A DNA stretch of 64,000 bases from Mauremys mutica (GCF_020497125.1 NC_059072.1:50006697-50070696), one strand, 5' to 3'. Shown: positions 35,201 through 46,364, counted from the stretch's first letter. A program made the numbers and translations. The notes: generated by a model from the sequence alone, not told the origin.

Positions 35201-36110
35201 TACCATCTCTGAGGAAGGAAGGCAAATCAGGCCTCCTTAGGCAGTCTGACTTTGCTGGGGAATTCACAGAGTAGGTGGGAAGCTGCAGGGGTGGTGAGTT
35301 GTATGGGACCATGATCCCCGGGCTCCAGCAAATTCAAGGCCCTGGGGGCCCAACTCCACCAATGTTCGAGGTTGAGTCTCTCCCCCAGCCCCACCTGCCT
35401 CCCCTGAGTCGACTCTGAGGAGTGGGGGCTTATCTTGGCTGGACCTCCTGAGCAGTAGCCTTGGGGAGCTTGGGTGAGTGTCATGCTGGGGGGGGGCTCA
35501 GGTGGGGGCCCCCTTCCCCAGAGCTCACTGCTGCTGGTGGGGAGAGGGATGGGGGGAGTCCTCTCTGGCCCCCAGCCCCAGGGCAGCCTGCCTGCTGCAT
35601 CCCAAACTCCTCATCCCCAACCCCATGCCAAACTCCTCATCCCCATCCCCATGTCCCACAAACCCTCCCGAACTCCAACCCTCTGTCTCAGCCCAGAGCC
35701 TGTACCCAACACCCCAAACCCCCTTCTGCACCCCCTCCTGCATCCCAACCCCTGTCCCAGCCCAGAGCCTGCACCCAGCACCCAAACTCACTCTCAGAGC
35801 CTGCACCCCAAACACCATCCAAACTCCCTCCCAGAGCCTTAGGTAGGAGTGTGTGTATGGGGCGGTGGGACTTGGACCCATTCTGGGCACCATGAAAAAT
35901 TATACAAACCTGCCACCCCTGGGAAGCTGTGCAGCCTGGAAATACCCTGGTCATGAGGGAGAGAGATGTATGTCTTCACCCAGGAGAGGTGATGGCTGGG
36001 GAGCTGGAAGCCTAAGAGTGGGTGACCTTGGTGGACCATAGAGGGGGAATCCAGGTGCAGTTGCCCTGAACTGTGATAAAGGTTTCTGAGGTTCAGGATG
36101 AGAGAGCAAG
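35201..36110. repeat. C-rich interspersed repeat with internal short tandem units
   Basis: The core (35580-35850) repeats 'cccagagcctgcacccagca' and 'catcccaaactcctcatccc'-type units in imperfect tandem. The flank 'gaaaaattatacaaacctgc' with 'cacccctgg' completes a phrase I recognise from reptile repeats. Long proline-rich frames on all frames of this core are compositional. The element's ends are not resolved. Confidence 0.55.
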
Positions 36111-36125
36111 AGAGAGTGAGCACAT

Positions 36126-36237
36126 GGTGGTTAGGACACTCGCTTGGGATATAAGCAACTCAGCTTCAAATCCCTACTCTGCCTGATACAGGGACTTGAA
36201 TATGTCTCTCACATCCCACACAAATGCCCTAACCACC
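36126..36237. repeat. Foldback of two tRNA-like halves
   Basis: Left arm 36126-36175 starts ggtggttaggacactcgctt and holds 'gcttcaaatccct', like a tRNA B box. Right arm 36190-36237 is its imperfect inverse ('agggacttgaatatgtctct' to 'gccctaaccacc'). 'ggttaggacac' resembles an A box. It is not a functional tRNA gene because the arms cannot make a cloverleaf individually. It is probably a palindromic SINE-like unit. Confidence 0.6.
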
Positions 36238-36261
36238 TGTCTATTGGCTATTCTGTGGTGG

Positions 36262-36967
36262 GTGTATTGCTGAATTTTCACAATTTCAAAAGGTCTCATT
36301 TTCACTCCACATTATGATGAAGACAAATTTCAAACCTTAAATTTTGTTGTGAAACAGAACTGTTATTTTCTGGCCAGCCCTATACATACCTCTCGGAAAA
36401 CTTGCAAGAAACGTACAATGACACCATAATTCATCTTTCCAGTACCTGCAGGTTAAAAACGACCCTTATTAACTGAGGCCCAGGATATCCAGCTAGATCT
36501 CTGCTACAGACTGAAACCACGCTAATTGAGAAAGTAGGTTGTTTTATAAAAGGATTAGAACTTGCTCAATAATAACGAAGGTCCAGCCCATATGATAGAT
36601 TTAAGAAAGAGGTGGATCCAGGAGCTCTGGAAAGAACAGGAAGAGAGTGGGAAGATGAAGAAAAAATATGTCTTGATCCTCAAAAGATTTCTGTGTGCTC
36701 TAAGAGAGGTTTTAAGACTATTGTATCATCCTTTCTGGTATGTAACTGAGGTTCGAGCTGGTGTACCCTGCAATTAGTTGGAATACGGTGGGAGAGAAAA
36801 AGGGACAGGGCGGGGTGAAGAATACGCTATCTCACATTTGTGATTGTCAAACTATGCTTAGAACACACATTTGCTCAACAAAAGAATTCTGTCTTGAATT
36901 TCATGTATACCTTGGCTACATCAGCAGAGAGATATAGACAGGAAAGGTAAGCTCTCTCAAGTTATGT
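36262..36967. other. No gene seen
   Basis: 36262-36385 is an AATTTT-rich repeat remnant ending 'ctggccagccctatac'. The 71-codon plus frame at 36562-36777 has no domain. Confidence 0.3.
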
Positions 36968-37100
36968 CCCTTGAGAGGCCCCAAGATCAGGGGCCATAGT
37001 AGACTTCAGTGGATTTTTGGATCAGGACCTTTGGGAACTAAGGTAAGTCACTCCTCCAGGCTGTGCCTCAGTTTATCCATTTGTTAAACTGACATAACAT
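36968..37100. repeat. Palindromic repeat and MIR-like fragment
   Basis: 36968-37040 holds 'ccaagatcaggggccatagt' and 'cagtggatttttggatcagg', a degraded foldback. 37045-37100 holds 'gtgcctcagtttatccattt', MIR-like on the plus strand. Confidence 0.5.
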
Positions 37101-37171
37101 ACCAGATGTGCCGTGACACAAGTGACAGTCTGTCCGGCAACTCCCACAAAGTTTTCCCCCCTTCCACCTTG

Positions 37172-37195
37172 TTAGGGTTAGGGTTAGGGTTAGGG
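37172..37195 (+). repeat. Interstitial telomeric repeat (TTAGGG)4
   Basis: Four perfect TTAGGG units in a row, preceded by 'ccaccttg' and followed at once by 'tcaagagtatggaacagctt', a fragment of CR1 also present at 38546-38574. Vertebrate telomeres carry TTAGGG; a short perfect array inside a chromosome is usually a scar of telomerase-assisted repair of a break. A longer ancestral array or chance is less likely. Confidence 0.85.
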
Positions 37196-37224
37196 TCAAG
37201 AGTATGGAACAGCTTCCATATGAT
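37196..37224 (+). repeat. 29-bp CR1 fragment duplicate
   Basis: These 29 bases are identical to 38546-38574 within the CR1 element downstream. They sit exactly at the end of the telomeric array, with no CR1 sequence before or after. Confidence 0.8.
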
Positions 37225-37332
37225 CGGGAACTCTGGAAGCAGGCACTCCCTGGGGGGCGGAGCATGGGCAGGGCCATGCCAGGCTGTTTGGGGAGGCTCA
37301 GCCTCCCCTGGCCTATGATACCTGCCGCCCAT
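37225..37332 (-). mobile_element. MITE fragment sharing its end with the 43714 element
   Basis: On the minus strand it begins gggcggcaggtatcataggc and goes on 'caggggaggctgagcctccc'; the 43714 element begins gggcagcaggtataataggc. The other end is not found, so the copy is truncated near the telomeric junction. Confidence 0.55.
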
Positions 37333-37407
37333 TGATGTGGGGGAGAGCCCCACATCACAACTATTCTTTTTCGTGACAACTCTGAAGTACTGTCCCACAG
37401 TGATGTG

Positions 37408-39131
37408 TAAATAAAAGAGGTTTTAGAACAAATTGATAATTTAAACAGTAATAAGTCACCAAGATCAGATGGTATTCACTCAAGAGTTATGAAGGAAGTC
37501 ATGTATGAAATTGCAGAACTGCTAACTGTGGTAAGTAACCTATCACTGAAATCACCCTTTGTATCAGATGAGTCGAGCGTAGCTAATGTGACACTGATTT
37601 TTTTAAAAAGCTCCAGAAGCAATCCTGGCTGTTACAGGTTGGTGGGCCTAACTTCAGTATCAGGCAAATTGGTAGAAATTATAGTAAAGCACAGAATGAT
37701 CAGACACAGATAAAGATGATTTGTTGAGGAAAAGTCAACAGTTTTTTTGCAAAGTGTAGTCACGCCTCACTAATCTATTTTAATTTTTTAAGGATGTCAA
37801 TAATTTGTGGATAAGGGTGATTCAGTGTATATAGTGTTGGATTTTCAGAAAGCCTTTGACAAGGTCCTATGCCGAAGGCCCTTAAGCAAAGTAAGAAGTC
37901 ATGAGATAAGAGGGAAGGTCCTTTCATGGATCAATAACTGGTTAAAAGATAGGAAACAAAGGGTAGCAATAAATGGTCCGTTTTCACAATGGAGAGAGGT
38001 AAGCAGTGGGGTCCTCCCAGGATCTAAACCGGCACCTCTACTGTTCAACATATTCATTAACGATCTGGAAAAGGGAATGAATATTGAAGTGGAAAAGTTT
38101 GCAGATGGTATAAAATTTATTCAAGATAGTTAAGTCCAAAGCTGATTGCGAAGAATTAGAGGGGGATCTCACAAAAGTGGGTGACTGTGCAACAAAATGG
38201 CAGATGAAATTCAACATTGATAAGTACAAAGTAGTGCACATTGGGGAAAAATAATCCCAACTATATGTTTACAATGATAGGTTCTAAATGAGCTGCTACT
38301 ACTCAAGAAAGAGATCTTGCATCACCATGGATAGTTCTTTGAAAACTTCAGCTTAGTGTGCAGCAGCAGTCATAAAGGCTAACAAAATAATAGGAACTAT
38401 TAGGAAAGGGATAGAAAATAAGACAGAAAATATCATAATGCCATTATATAAATCCATGGTGCACCCACCTCTTGAATATTGTGCCCCATCTCAAAAAGAA
38501 TAATAGTGGAACTGGACAGGGTTTGGGGAAGGGCAACATAGATGATCAAGAGTATGGAACAGCTTCCATATGATTGGAGACTTAAAAGACTAGGGCTGTT
38601 CATCTTAGAAAAGAGTTGATTAAGGGGGGATATGATAGAGCTCTATAAAGTCATGAATTGTGTGGAAAAAGTGATTAGAGATATGTTATTTACCCTTTCC
38701 CACAATACAAAAAACAGGGTCGCCTGATGAAATTAATATGCAGCAGGTTTAATACAAACAACAAGAAGTAATTTTTCACACAATGAACAATTAACCAGTG
38801 GAACTTATTGCTATGGGATGTTGTGATGGCCAAAAGTATAATTGGGTTTAAAAAAAAACGAAGTTAATGGAGGATCAATGGCTATTAGACAAGATGTCAG
38901 GGATGCAACCCCATGCTCTAGGTGACCCTAAACCTCTGATGGGAATGGAACCCCATGATCCAGGTGACCCTAAAACTCAGAAGTTGGGAATGGAAGAAAG
39001 GGGTGGATCACACCAAAATTGCCCTTTTCTGTACACTCTCTCTGAAATTTTGGTATGGCCACAGTTGGAGACAAGATACTGGGCTAGAAGAATGATTGGT
39101 TTAACCTAGCATGGCAGCTGTTATGTTCTTA
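37408..39131 (+). mobile_element. CR1 LINE, reverse transcriptase to 3' end, decayed
   Basis: The plus strand at 37807-38133 encodes the reverse-transcriptase finger/palm stretch 'VLDFQKAFDKVLCRR' and 'SWINNWLKDRKQRVAINGPF', then 'SSGVLPGS...LLFNIFINDLEKGM'. The catalytic 'FADD' box is altered to FADGIK, so one catalytic aspartate is lost. An upstream frame (37489-37713) holds the pre-palm 'GCYRLVGLTSVSGKLVEIIV'. The 3' end closes with 'atactgggctagaagaatga' and 'atggcagctgttatgttctt', matching the 32.2-kb CR1 tail. Frameshifts and stops separate the pieces. Confidence 0.92.
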
Positions 39132-39714
39132 GGGTAATAGAAATGTTCAACATTTTCTGATAATTTTTCATTGAAATTCAACACTTCTGGTCACATACAA
39201 GACCAGTGTGAAACTGAGTTATGTGTGTGGAAATGTTCGCTGGGTATTGTTTGGTGAAAGAGTGAGTCTATAAACAGAAGCACGTGGAGAAGAGTCAGAG
39301 AGAAGGCAATGGAGAAGCCAAGGAGACAACAAGAGAAGCACTTGTAGTGTGATCCTGAAAGTCAATAGACCTTTTTGAGCTGAGTGCTGGCTGGAAATAG
39401 GCTTGGAATTGTAAGCAAAGAAACGGCCTCCTCTTTCATTCCTACTGTACGAGTTTGCGTACATTCTTTGTAAATACACAGGATTGCGTCAAAGGAATAC
39501 CTGACTCCATCATTACTTTCTCTCTTTAATGGAATTAATGGGCAATGCTCTGAATATTAGCTAACCACTGAGGTCAGAAGTGTAACAATACCATAGCAAC
39601 ATCTAGGTCCCATTACTATACTGAGGCTCTGTGCAGGCACAAAGAGCCACATGGATCCAGTTGAAGGTTCTGGTCTTAGATGCCATGATGATGAGTGCAG
39701 TTTAAATGTTTACA
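39132..39714. other. Spacer between CR1 and hAT element
   Basis: No gene recognised. Confidence 0.3.
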
Positions 39715-39900
39715 CACAGGTCCAGTGGCGGATTAATGATTTTGCCGCCCCTTGGCCCTGAAATAATTGCTGCCCCTGGCGGCTGGCCCCATCTGAACTT
39801 GTTTTAGTTTTTTTACAAATTCGTTTGAACTAAAATAAATCTAAATATCATTAAAATAATTGAACATTTACAAGTTTTATTATAAATAAAATTACGAGTA

Positions 39901-40002
39901 CAGCGGACCCTCGCTTGAACGTGCATCTGTATAACGCGATTTTGCTTATAGCGTGGGACTGCACATGGATCCAAAATGCTGCGTTCAAGCAGGGATCCGG
40001 TG
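39901..40002. mobile_element. 102-bp Tc1/mariner-like MITE nested in the hAT element
   Basis: The ends are cagcggaccctcgcttgaac and the inverse of 'gttcaagcagggatccggtg', flanked by TA on each side (39899-39900, 40003-40004), the duplication expected of Tc1/mariner elements. 'tataacgcgatttt' and 'tatagcg' lie inside. It sits just past the end of the transposase frame (stop near 40074), in the hAT element's 3' region. It may be an independent nested insertion or part of this hAT family. Confidence 0.7.
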
Positions 40003-40073
40003 TATATCAAATATTTATTTTTTATTTTATGTAGATACAATGAAAGAAATAAAAGTATTTGAGTACTAAGTAA

Positions 40074-42579
40074 TTACATTTGTTTACGCCTACACCTTTG
40101 AGCGGCATACTTATTAATTAATTCAGCATAATCCAGAGAAGTTGTTAGATCCTTTTCAATTGTCAGGAGAGAAAGGAAGTTTAATTTTTCTTCAATGAGA
40201 TTAGCCCTCAAATAGTTTTTCACCCTTTTTAATGCCGAAAATGATTGTTCCGCTGAACAATTTGTAGCAGGTGTGCAAACGAACATTCGGAAGGCAATAT
40301 CAAGATTTGGATATACTGAATGAATGTTTTGATTTTGAAGAAGGCTGCAATATCTTATAATTGACTTCTTTTCATTTTCAGGAATTTCGACACCTTCCAA
40401 ATATGGTCAAAAATGTAGACACTCATTCACGAATGATTCTTCTAAATCTCCATGGTAGCATAGCTGTAATTTTTTAGCATGAACTGTTATATCTGCTGTT
40501 GAAGTATTGGTAATGTTAGAGAGAAACTGAAATCTGCCATAAATTTCTTGATACGCATTACTTCTGCATTTTAATTCGGAACATACAAGGTCTAGTATTG
40601 TTAAAAAGGTATCTACTTTAAATTTATCTCTACCACACATTTCCACTTCAACTTCACGTGTCTCCTCAGCTTGCAGTTTATGCTTTCTTTTTTGCCTTGT
40701 GTCAAATTCGTAGTCTTCAATTTCACATTTTTCTTTGGCTTTCTCTTCGTACATATCAAACTAGTCCCGTATAGAGTTAATGTATTAGTGAGTTGTAGAG
40801 TTCTACAACTGTCTGTATATCGATATAAACATTTTGCAGTTTTTGGCTAGTTATATGAAATCTTTCCAAGAGTGAGGTCCAAAATACAGCCATAAAAGCT
40901 GCCTCAAGTCGATCAAGTTTTCACTGCAGGCCTGCAGCTTCATTGCGTGTAACAGGTTTTTCAGTAGCATCTTCCTTTATTGTATTTAAGGCTTTAATTA
41001 TAGCATTCCAGTTTTCACTCAGATTATGACAAGCTTCCACTCGAGATGACCATCGAGTCTCAGAAAGTCTTTTTATTACTTTACTGCCTGGCTTCAAATT
41101 AGATAGTAAAATCTCCCACCGGTGAGTAGAGGCAGAAAAAAATGAATAAAGATGTTGGACAGTTGAGAAAAATGAACTTGCTTCTTGATAACTTTCTGCT
41201 GCACATACTCCAACCAGATTTAAAGAATGCGCAGAGCAAGGCACCTACACAGCATAAGGATTTATATTCTTAATTCTTGCTTGCAACTCGCTATATACAC
41301 CAGACATGTTAGTGGCATTGTCGTATGACTGGCCACGGCAGTTTGCGATATCTAATCCATAACAATCCAAAGTTGAAAGTAGCTAACTGTTCTGATTTTG
41401 TGGCCAGTATTTGGTAAAAAACAAAAAAACCTCTCTACTGGTATGCCATCATCATTTACATATCTCAGTATAAAAGCCAATTGATCAACGTGAGATATGT
41501 CGGGAGTTGAGTCAATGCTTATCGAGAAATATTTGGCTTCTTTTACTTCTTTAATAATATTTGCGATCACATTTGAAGCCATCAATTTTATAAATTCATT
41601 AGCTATATAGGATGAAAGATAAGATATGTTACCTCGACCTTCATTTCCGTAATGTGCAATGTGACTTGCTAAAAATGGGTCGAATTCTGCGAAAAGCTCA
41701 AGGGCCATCATGTAATTGCCATTATAAGGTGATCCAATTTTTTCCACCTTTCCTCTAAATACAAGTCCTCTGCTTGAAAGTTTCTTTACCACTGCTACAA
41801 TCCTCTTCAAAACATTTCTCCAATACATAATGTCTTCTTCCATTTGAAATTTTAAATTTGTATCAATTCTTCCAGATATTTCGCCTCTCCTCACCATTGT
41901 CAGTACACATGTTTTATGTTCAGTCAAATTTTCATGTTCACGTAGTCAAGCTGATATGTTTTTCCAGTCATGGTATCCACTCGTTGCCAAACTAGAGATC
42001 CATCTGAATAATCGACATGGGGCACAAAATACGGCTCCTTTGCTCTCTGAATATACAAGATATTGCCGTGGCTTTACTTCACCATTTAAAAGATGTCGTT
42101 CAAACATTTTTTTTGTTAGAACACTCATTTTATTAGTATATTGTCTTTTTGAATTAGTAAAATCACTATTGATATTTTGTTTAATACCATGCGTTGATAA
42201 ATACTCAATTGTAGCATCCTTCGATATCCATTGGGCTGGGTCGTCACTTATGATAGATATTCCAATGTCAGATTGAATTTCTGATTGACATGATTCGCAA
42301 ATCTCTGCAGTATTGTCAAAGATATCCAGATCAACATGATTCCTGGTAGTCTCTGATACGCTAGTATTTGGAACATTTTCTTCAACACTAACCGCAGCCA
42401 GAATTTCTTCATTAGTTTTAATATGTACTTTATACACATCAATATTTTCAATATCAACACCAATATTTTCACTTTTTACTTCACTACTTCTTTCAACTTT
42501 TCTTTCTGTCTCACTGTCGGCAGTAACAGATACAATAAAGGAATCAATTTTGCACATTTTTGCTATCATTTCATTTTCC

Positions 42580-42638
<59 letters not shown>

Positions 42639-42692
42639 TTGTATAGCATTTTTTTTTAACTGAGAACTGCTTAATTTCTTCCTTCCGGTCAT
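40074..42692 (-). pseudogene. hAT transposase, ZMYM1/TTF-zinc-finger/DUF4371 type, decayed
   Basis: The N-terminal piece (42692-41946) has a lysine/glutamate tract from the CTTT repeat, then a TTF-type zinc-finger region 'GAVFCAPCRLFRW'. The next piece (41927-41352), same frame after one in-frame stop, carries the DUF4371 domain with 'YFSISIDSTPDISHVDQLAF', where the first aspartate of the catalytic set lies. Frame shifts occur near 41400 and between 40921 and 40754, and stops at about 41245 and 40407. The last piece (40400-40074) has the hAT C-terminal dimerisation helix, 'CSAEQSFSALKRVKNYLRAN'. At least three stops and two shifts make it inactive. Related host genes such as ZMYM1 exist, but the intact transposon ends show that this is a transposon copy. 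Confidence 0.9.
42580..42640. repeat. (CTTT)n microsatellite inside the transposase frame
   Basis: About 15 uninterrupted CTTT units. On the minus strand it is read as repeated K-E-R-K residues near the transposase N-terminus. It probably expanded after insertion. It keeps the frame open at its present length. Confidence 0.95.
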
Positions 42693-43005
42693 ATTGTTAA
42701 TGCTTAGGACTGTCGCGACTCCAGTCCCGAGTATGTTGTTTACTAAATGGTGTCACGTCGCGCCGTCATTGGTGGTTTCAATACGCGCTATCATGATTGG
42801 TAGAGTTGTGGTGTGCATGATGCTGCGATTACAAAAATGCTGGGCTGCTTTTTTAAATTTGCTGCCCCTGCAAATTTGCCGCTCTAGGCCTGGGCCTTGT
42901 TGGCCTAGGCGATACTACGCCACTGCACAGGTCACATGACTTTCTGAAGACACCTTGCTTACTTTGCACACTGCCCTAGTTGCACAAGTCCCTTGGCAAA
43001 GCTAT

Positions 43006-43705
43006 AGAAGAAGGTAGAAGGGACCTTCAGGTGCCATTGAATCCACCCCCTGTGCTGAGGCAGGCCCAACTAAACCTAGATCATCCCTGACAAATGTTTA
43101 TCCAACCTGATCTTAAAAAATGCCAGTGATGGGGATTCCACAATTTCCATTGGAAAATTATTCCAGAACTTAACTACTCTTATAGTTAGAAAGTCATTCC
43201 TAATATCTGACCTAAATCTCCCTTGCTGCAGACTAAGGCCTTCCTTTTTGTCCTATCTTCAGTGGACATGGAGAACAATTGATCACAGTCCTCTTTAAAA
43301 CAACCCTTAACATATTTGAAGACTTATCAGGTCCCACCTCAGTCTTCTTTTCTCAAGACTAAACATGCCAGTTTTTTTATCCTTTCCTCATAAGTCATGT
43401 TTTCTAAATCTTTTCTCTTTTTTGTTGCTCTCCTCTGGACTCTCTCCAATTTGTCCACATCTTTCCTGAAGGGTGGTGCCCAGAACTGGACAAAGTACTT
43501 CAGCTAAGGCCTCACCAGTGCTGAGTACAGTGGGACAATTACCTCCCATGTCTCACATACAACACTCCTACTAATACACCCCAGAATCATATTAGCCTTT
43601 TTCGCAACTGTTTTACATTGGTGATTTATTCAATTTGTGATCCACTGTAACCTTCAGATCCCTTTCAGCAGTATTACCATCCAGCCAGATTCCTCATTTT
43701 GTATT
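43006..43705 (-). mobile_element. CR1 LINE, antisense, 3' half (left part of split copy)
   Basis: Antisense CR1 phrases: 'gaagggaccttcaggtgcca', 'ccaacctgatcttaaaaaat', 'tggggattccacaatttcca', 'attccagaacttaactactc', 'tgctctcctctggactctct' and 'ggtgcccagaactggacaaa'. It continues after the insertion at 44335. Confidence 0.9.
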
Positions 43706-43713
43706 TTGTGCAT

Positions 43714-44326
43714 GGGCAGCAGGTATAATAGGCCAGGAAGGCTAAGCCATGCAGCTGCCATGGACCCGCCATCAGACACCTGGGCTGCGGTGGCCCTGCC
43801 TCTTCCCCTTCCCTGAGACCCCCACTGCCTGTGCTGCTGCTGCCTGCCTACCACTGCTCACCGTGTCCCTCCTCTTTGGGAGCAAGGGAGTTAGAAGGGA
43901 ATGCAGTGAGCCAGCGGTGGGCGGGAGGGTCTGGAGGAGGAGTGAGGCAGCTTGGCTGTGCGCTGGGTATGATCAAGCATGGGAGGGGCAGGAGCTGGTC
44001 AGGCACGGGGTGGGAAGGTGGCAGCTCACCCCGGCCCCAATGGCTTGGTGCGGGGGGAAGGTGGCAGCGGCAGTGGGGGCAGTAGCTTGGCATGGATTGG
44101 GGTGATGGTGGTGGTGGCTTGGCCCAGTGTGGCTAGGACCAGATTGGCACTCAGGGATGGGGGTGGGGGGCGGCCCATCGTAGCTGGGATGGGCAGACTG
44201 GGACTCCTCCAGTTGCGGAGGTGCCCTCAGAGATCCTCCTGTTACGGAGGGAGGGTTCGGGGTGGAGTTTCAGGTGGAAGGGTCACAGCCAGCGGGTTAG
44301 CCTCCCCACAGCGGGGGTTCATGTAG
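43714..44326. mobile_element. 613-bp insertion in CR1 with perfect 8-bp TSD
   Basis: Flanked by TTGTGCAT at 43706-43713 and 44327-44334. CR1 reads through once the insertion and one copy of the duplication are removed. It begins gggcagcaggtataataggc, the same end as the 37225-37332 fragment. The right end (ggttagcctccccacagcgg) is only weakly inverted. The middle is GC-rich and palindromic in composition. It carries no recognisable gene; frames over it reflect composition. The 8-bp duplication suggests a hAT-type MITE. Confidence 0.85.
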
Positions 44327-44334
44327 TTGTGCAT

Positions 44335-44800
44335 TTGTTATTTTTGGTTCCTAGATGAAGTACTTTTCACTTATCTTTACTGAATTTGTCTTGTTAAATT
44401 CAGACCAATTCTCCAATTTGTTAAAGTCATTTTGGATTCAATTCCTGTCATCTGAAATGCAACCCCTCCCAACTCTGCAAGTTTTATAAGCAAAATCACC
44501 ACTGTGGTATCCAAGTCATTAATAAAAATATTGAATGGTACCGGACTCAGAACTGACTCCTGCGGGATGCCACTAGGTACGTTCTCCCAGTTTGACAGCA
44601 AACCGTAGATAACTACCATTTGAGTATGAGTTTTCAACCATTTGTGCACCCACCTTGTAGTAATTTCATCTAGACTACATTGCCCTAGTTTGCTTTTGAG
44701 AATGTCGTGTGGTATTGTGTCAAAAGCCTCACTAAAATCAAGATATATCAGGTCTACCATTTCCCTCATCTACTAAGCCAGTGACCCTGTCAAACACTGA
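44335..44800 (-). mobile_element. CR1 LINE, antisense, RT C-terminal part (right part of split copy)
   Basis: The minus frame 44769-44377 encodes the RT block 'DLIYLDFSEAFDTIPHDILK' and 'SGIPQESVLSPVPFNIFIND'. This differs from the 37.8-kb copy ('VLDFQKAFDKV'), so it belongs to another CR1 subfamily. Stops and missing catalytic 'YADD' show decay. Confidence 0.9.
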
Positions 44801-46364
44801 CAGCTGGAACATTGAAATTTAAGAAACAGAACTGGATCTATAATACTCACATCCTAGCTCAAGGTTTACTGACTATGCCCCACAATATGACAGGCCCTCC
44901 ACTAGTTTTTACTGTTAGATTTAAGATTCCACCTGATGTTTTCCCAAAATAAATTTGAAAAGCAGATGATTATTATTATCTTCATTTATAATTAGGCTTT
45001 AATCTATGGTGTGTGGCAGAGTTTGTGTATGTATTTGTACTGATAGCTTGATTATTAGTGTACATATCATTGTGACATGTGTCTTGTTTATGTCCCAGCA
45101 CTCCTTAAATACATATGTTAGTATAACGTATATAGGAAGTGATATTAGTCTGTGTATAAAATCTTTCCTTCCTTTAATAAATGGAAGCAATTAATCTCAT
45201 GTGGTACTATCCTTCCCAAGAAAAAGTCATCAGAACTTTACATTTAAATCAGCCACAATTAATTTACTTTTTAGTGCATTTATACTCTTGTATGATTAAA
45301 ATCGTTCCTAACTTGTTTAGATCTTTGCCTTTTTAGTTTTAAATAGGCCCACACTGCAGGTAAAATGTAGGTGAATCCTCTGTTTTTGGCACTCTATATA
45401 TCTACTACGCTTTTGAGCCACAGAAAGTGACTAATGGCTATTTGGTGCCACCTAGTGGTTAATAGGCCATTAGACCTGGTTTAATTGTATTCATATCAAT
45501 TTCAAGGACATTTTCAATTTTTAATTACTCAATTTCAAACTAAACACAATTGTATAAGACTATGTGTTTCTTGGGAAGAAAGCTACAAAATACAATGAAA
45601 ACAAAGTCCTCTCTGAGATTCAACAACATTATTGAACAAGAGTTAGCTTCACCCACAAAATCCTTTGTTTTATATAGAACTGCATAATACTTTGCAAGAG
45701 GAACTGTTTTTAACTCTATGCCAGAAGAAAGGATTTTTGGCTCGCCAGTGATTGGGTTTGGGCTGAGTACTGGTAGGGTCAGGTGCAACCCCAGGAATAT
45801 GTACTGCTCAGTCTGCACATGGAACATTCATTGATATCAATGGGAGTTCCATATGCAGGCTGAAGACAGTTTGTGATTCATAGAAAGGAGAGGTTTAGTG
45901 GTGGAGATTGTTTGTACAAAGGATGTATTTTTAGCAGTCCAACTCTCAGTATTAACAAGTTTTGGGTGCATAATATACTGTGAATGTCACCAAAAAGTCT
46001 CTAAAAATGTTAGATCAATCCAGAGCCAGGCAGAAACCACAGGCTATGTTATGACTCCCAGAGCTGTAACTGCATGGTGGGAGGAAGGAAGTGCACCACA
46101 TGAGCAGCATTAGCTGGAAGCAGTGGACCAAATTCAGAGATGTTTAAAATGGCATCAGTTAAATTATTTAACAGTCAGTTGCATTCCCTTACAACTACTT
46201 ATATCCACTCCAAGGGAGTGTGTTACTGCAAGAGGATCTAACTTACCTCACCTTAAACATCACCTCTGAATTATCCCCTTTATGTCTACAGAGACTGGAG
46301 GCAGGCATAATGCCTTTAAGGGGCACTGGGGAAGCATACTCACCACCAGTCCTCATCAGGAACC
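44801..46364. other. AT-rich spacer, no gene seen
   Basis: Short frames without domains. 45770-45890 includes 'gatatcaatgggagttccat', a probable remnant of the palindromic repeat. Confidence 0.35.

Larger units (their letters stand above)
39723..42925 (-). mobile_element. Full-length hAT transposon, 3203 bp, perfect 8-bp TSD
   Basis: The ends are CAGTGGCG (39723-39730) and CGCCACTG (42918-42925), and both are flanked by CACAGGTC (39715-39722 and 42926-42933), a perfect 8-bp target duplication. The ends continue as 'gattttgccgcccctt' and 'tttgctgcccctgcaaattt' blocks. The minus strand carries the decayed transposase. All termini are present, so this is a complete insertion that mutated in place. 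Confidence 0.96.

Noticed and set aside
35461..35895. Proline-rich frames on several frames and both strands
   Set aside because: All six frames are open because of a C-rich imperfect tandem repeat.
36126..36237. tRNA gene
   Set aside because: A- and B-box-like motifs exist, but the sequence is an inverted pair and does not give a cloverleaf with a valid anticodon arm.
37172..37195. Chromosome end or assembly end
   Set aside because: Only four units, with ordinary sequence on both sides.
40074..42692. Host ZMYM1-like gene
   Set aside because: Stops, frame shifts, terminal inverted repeats and an 8-bp target duplication identify a transposon copy.
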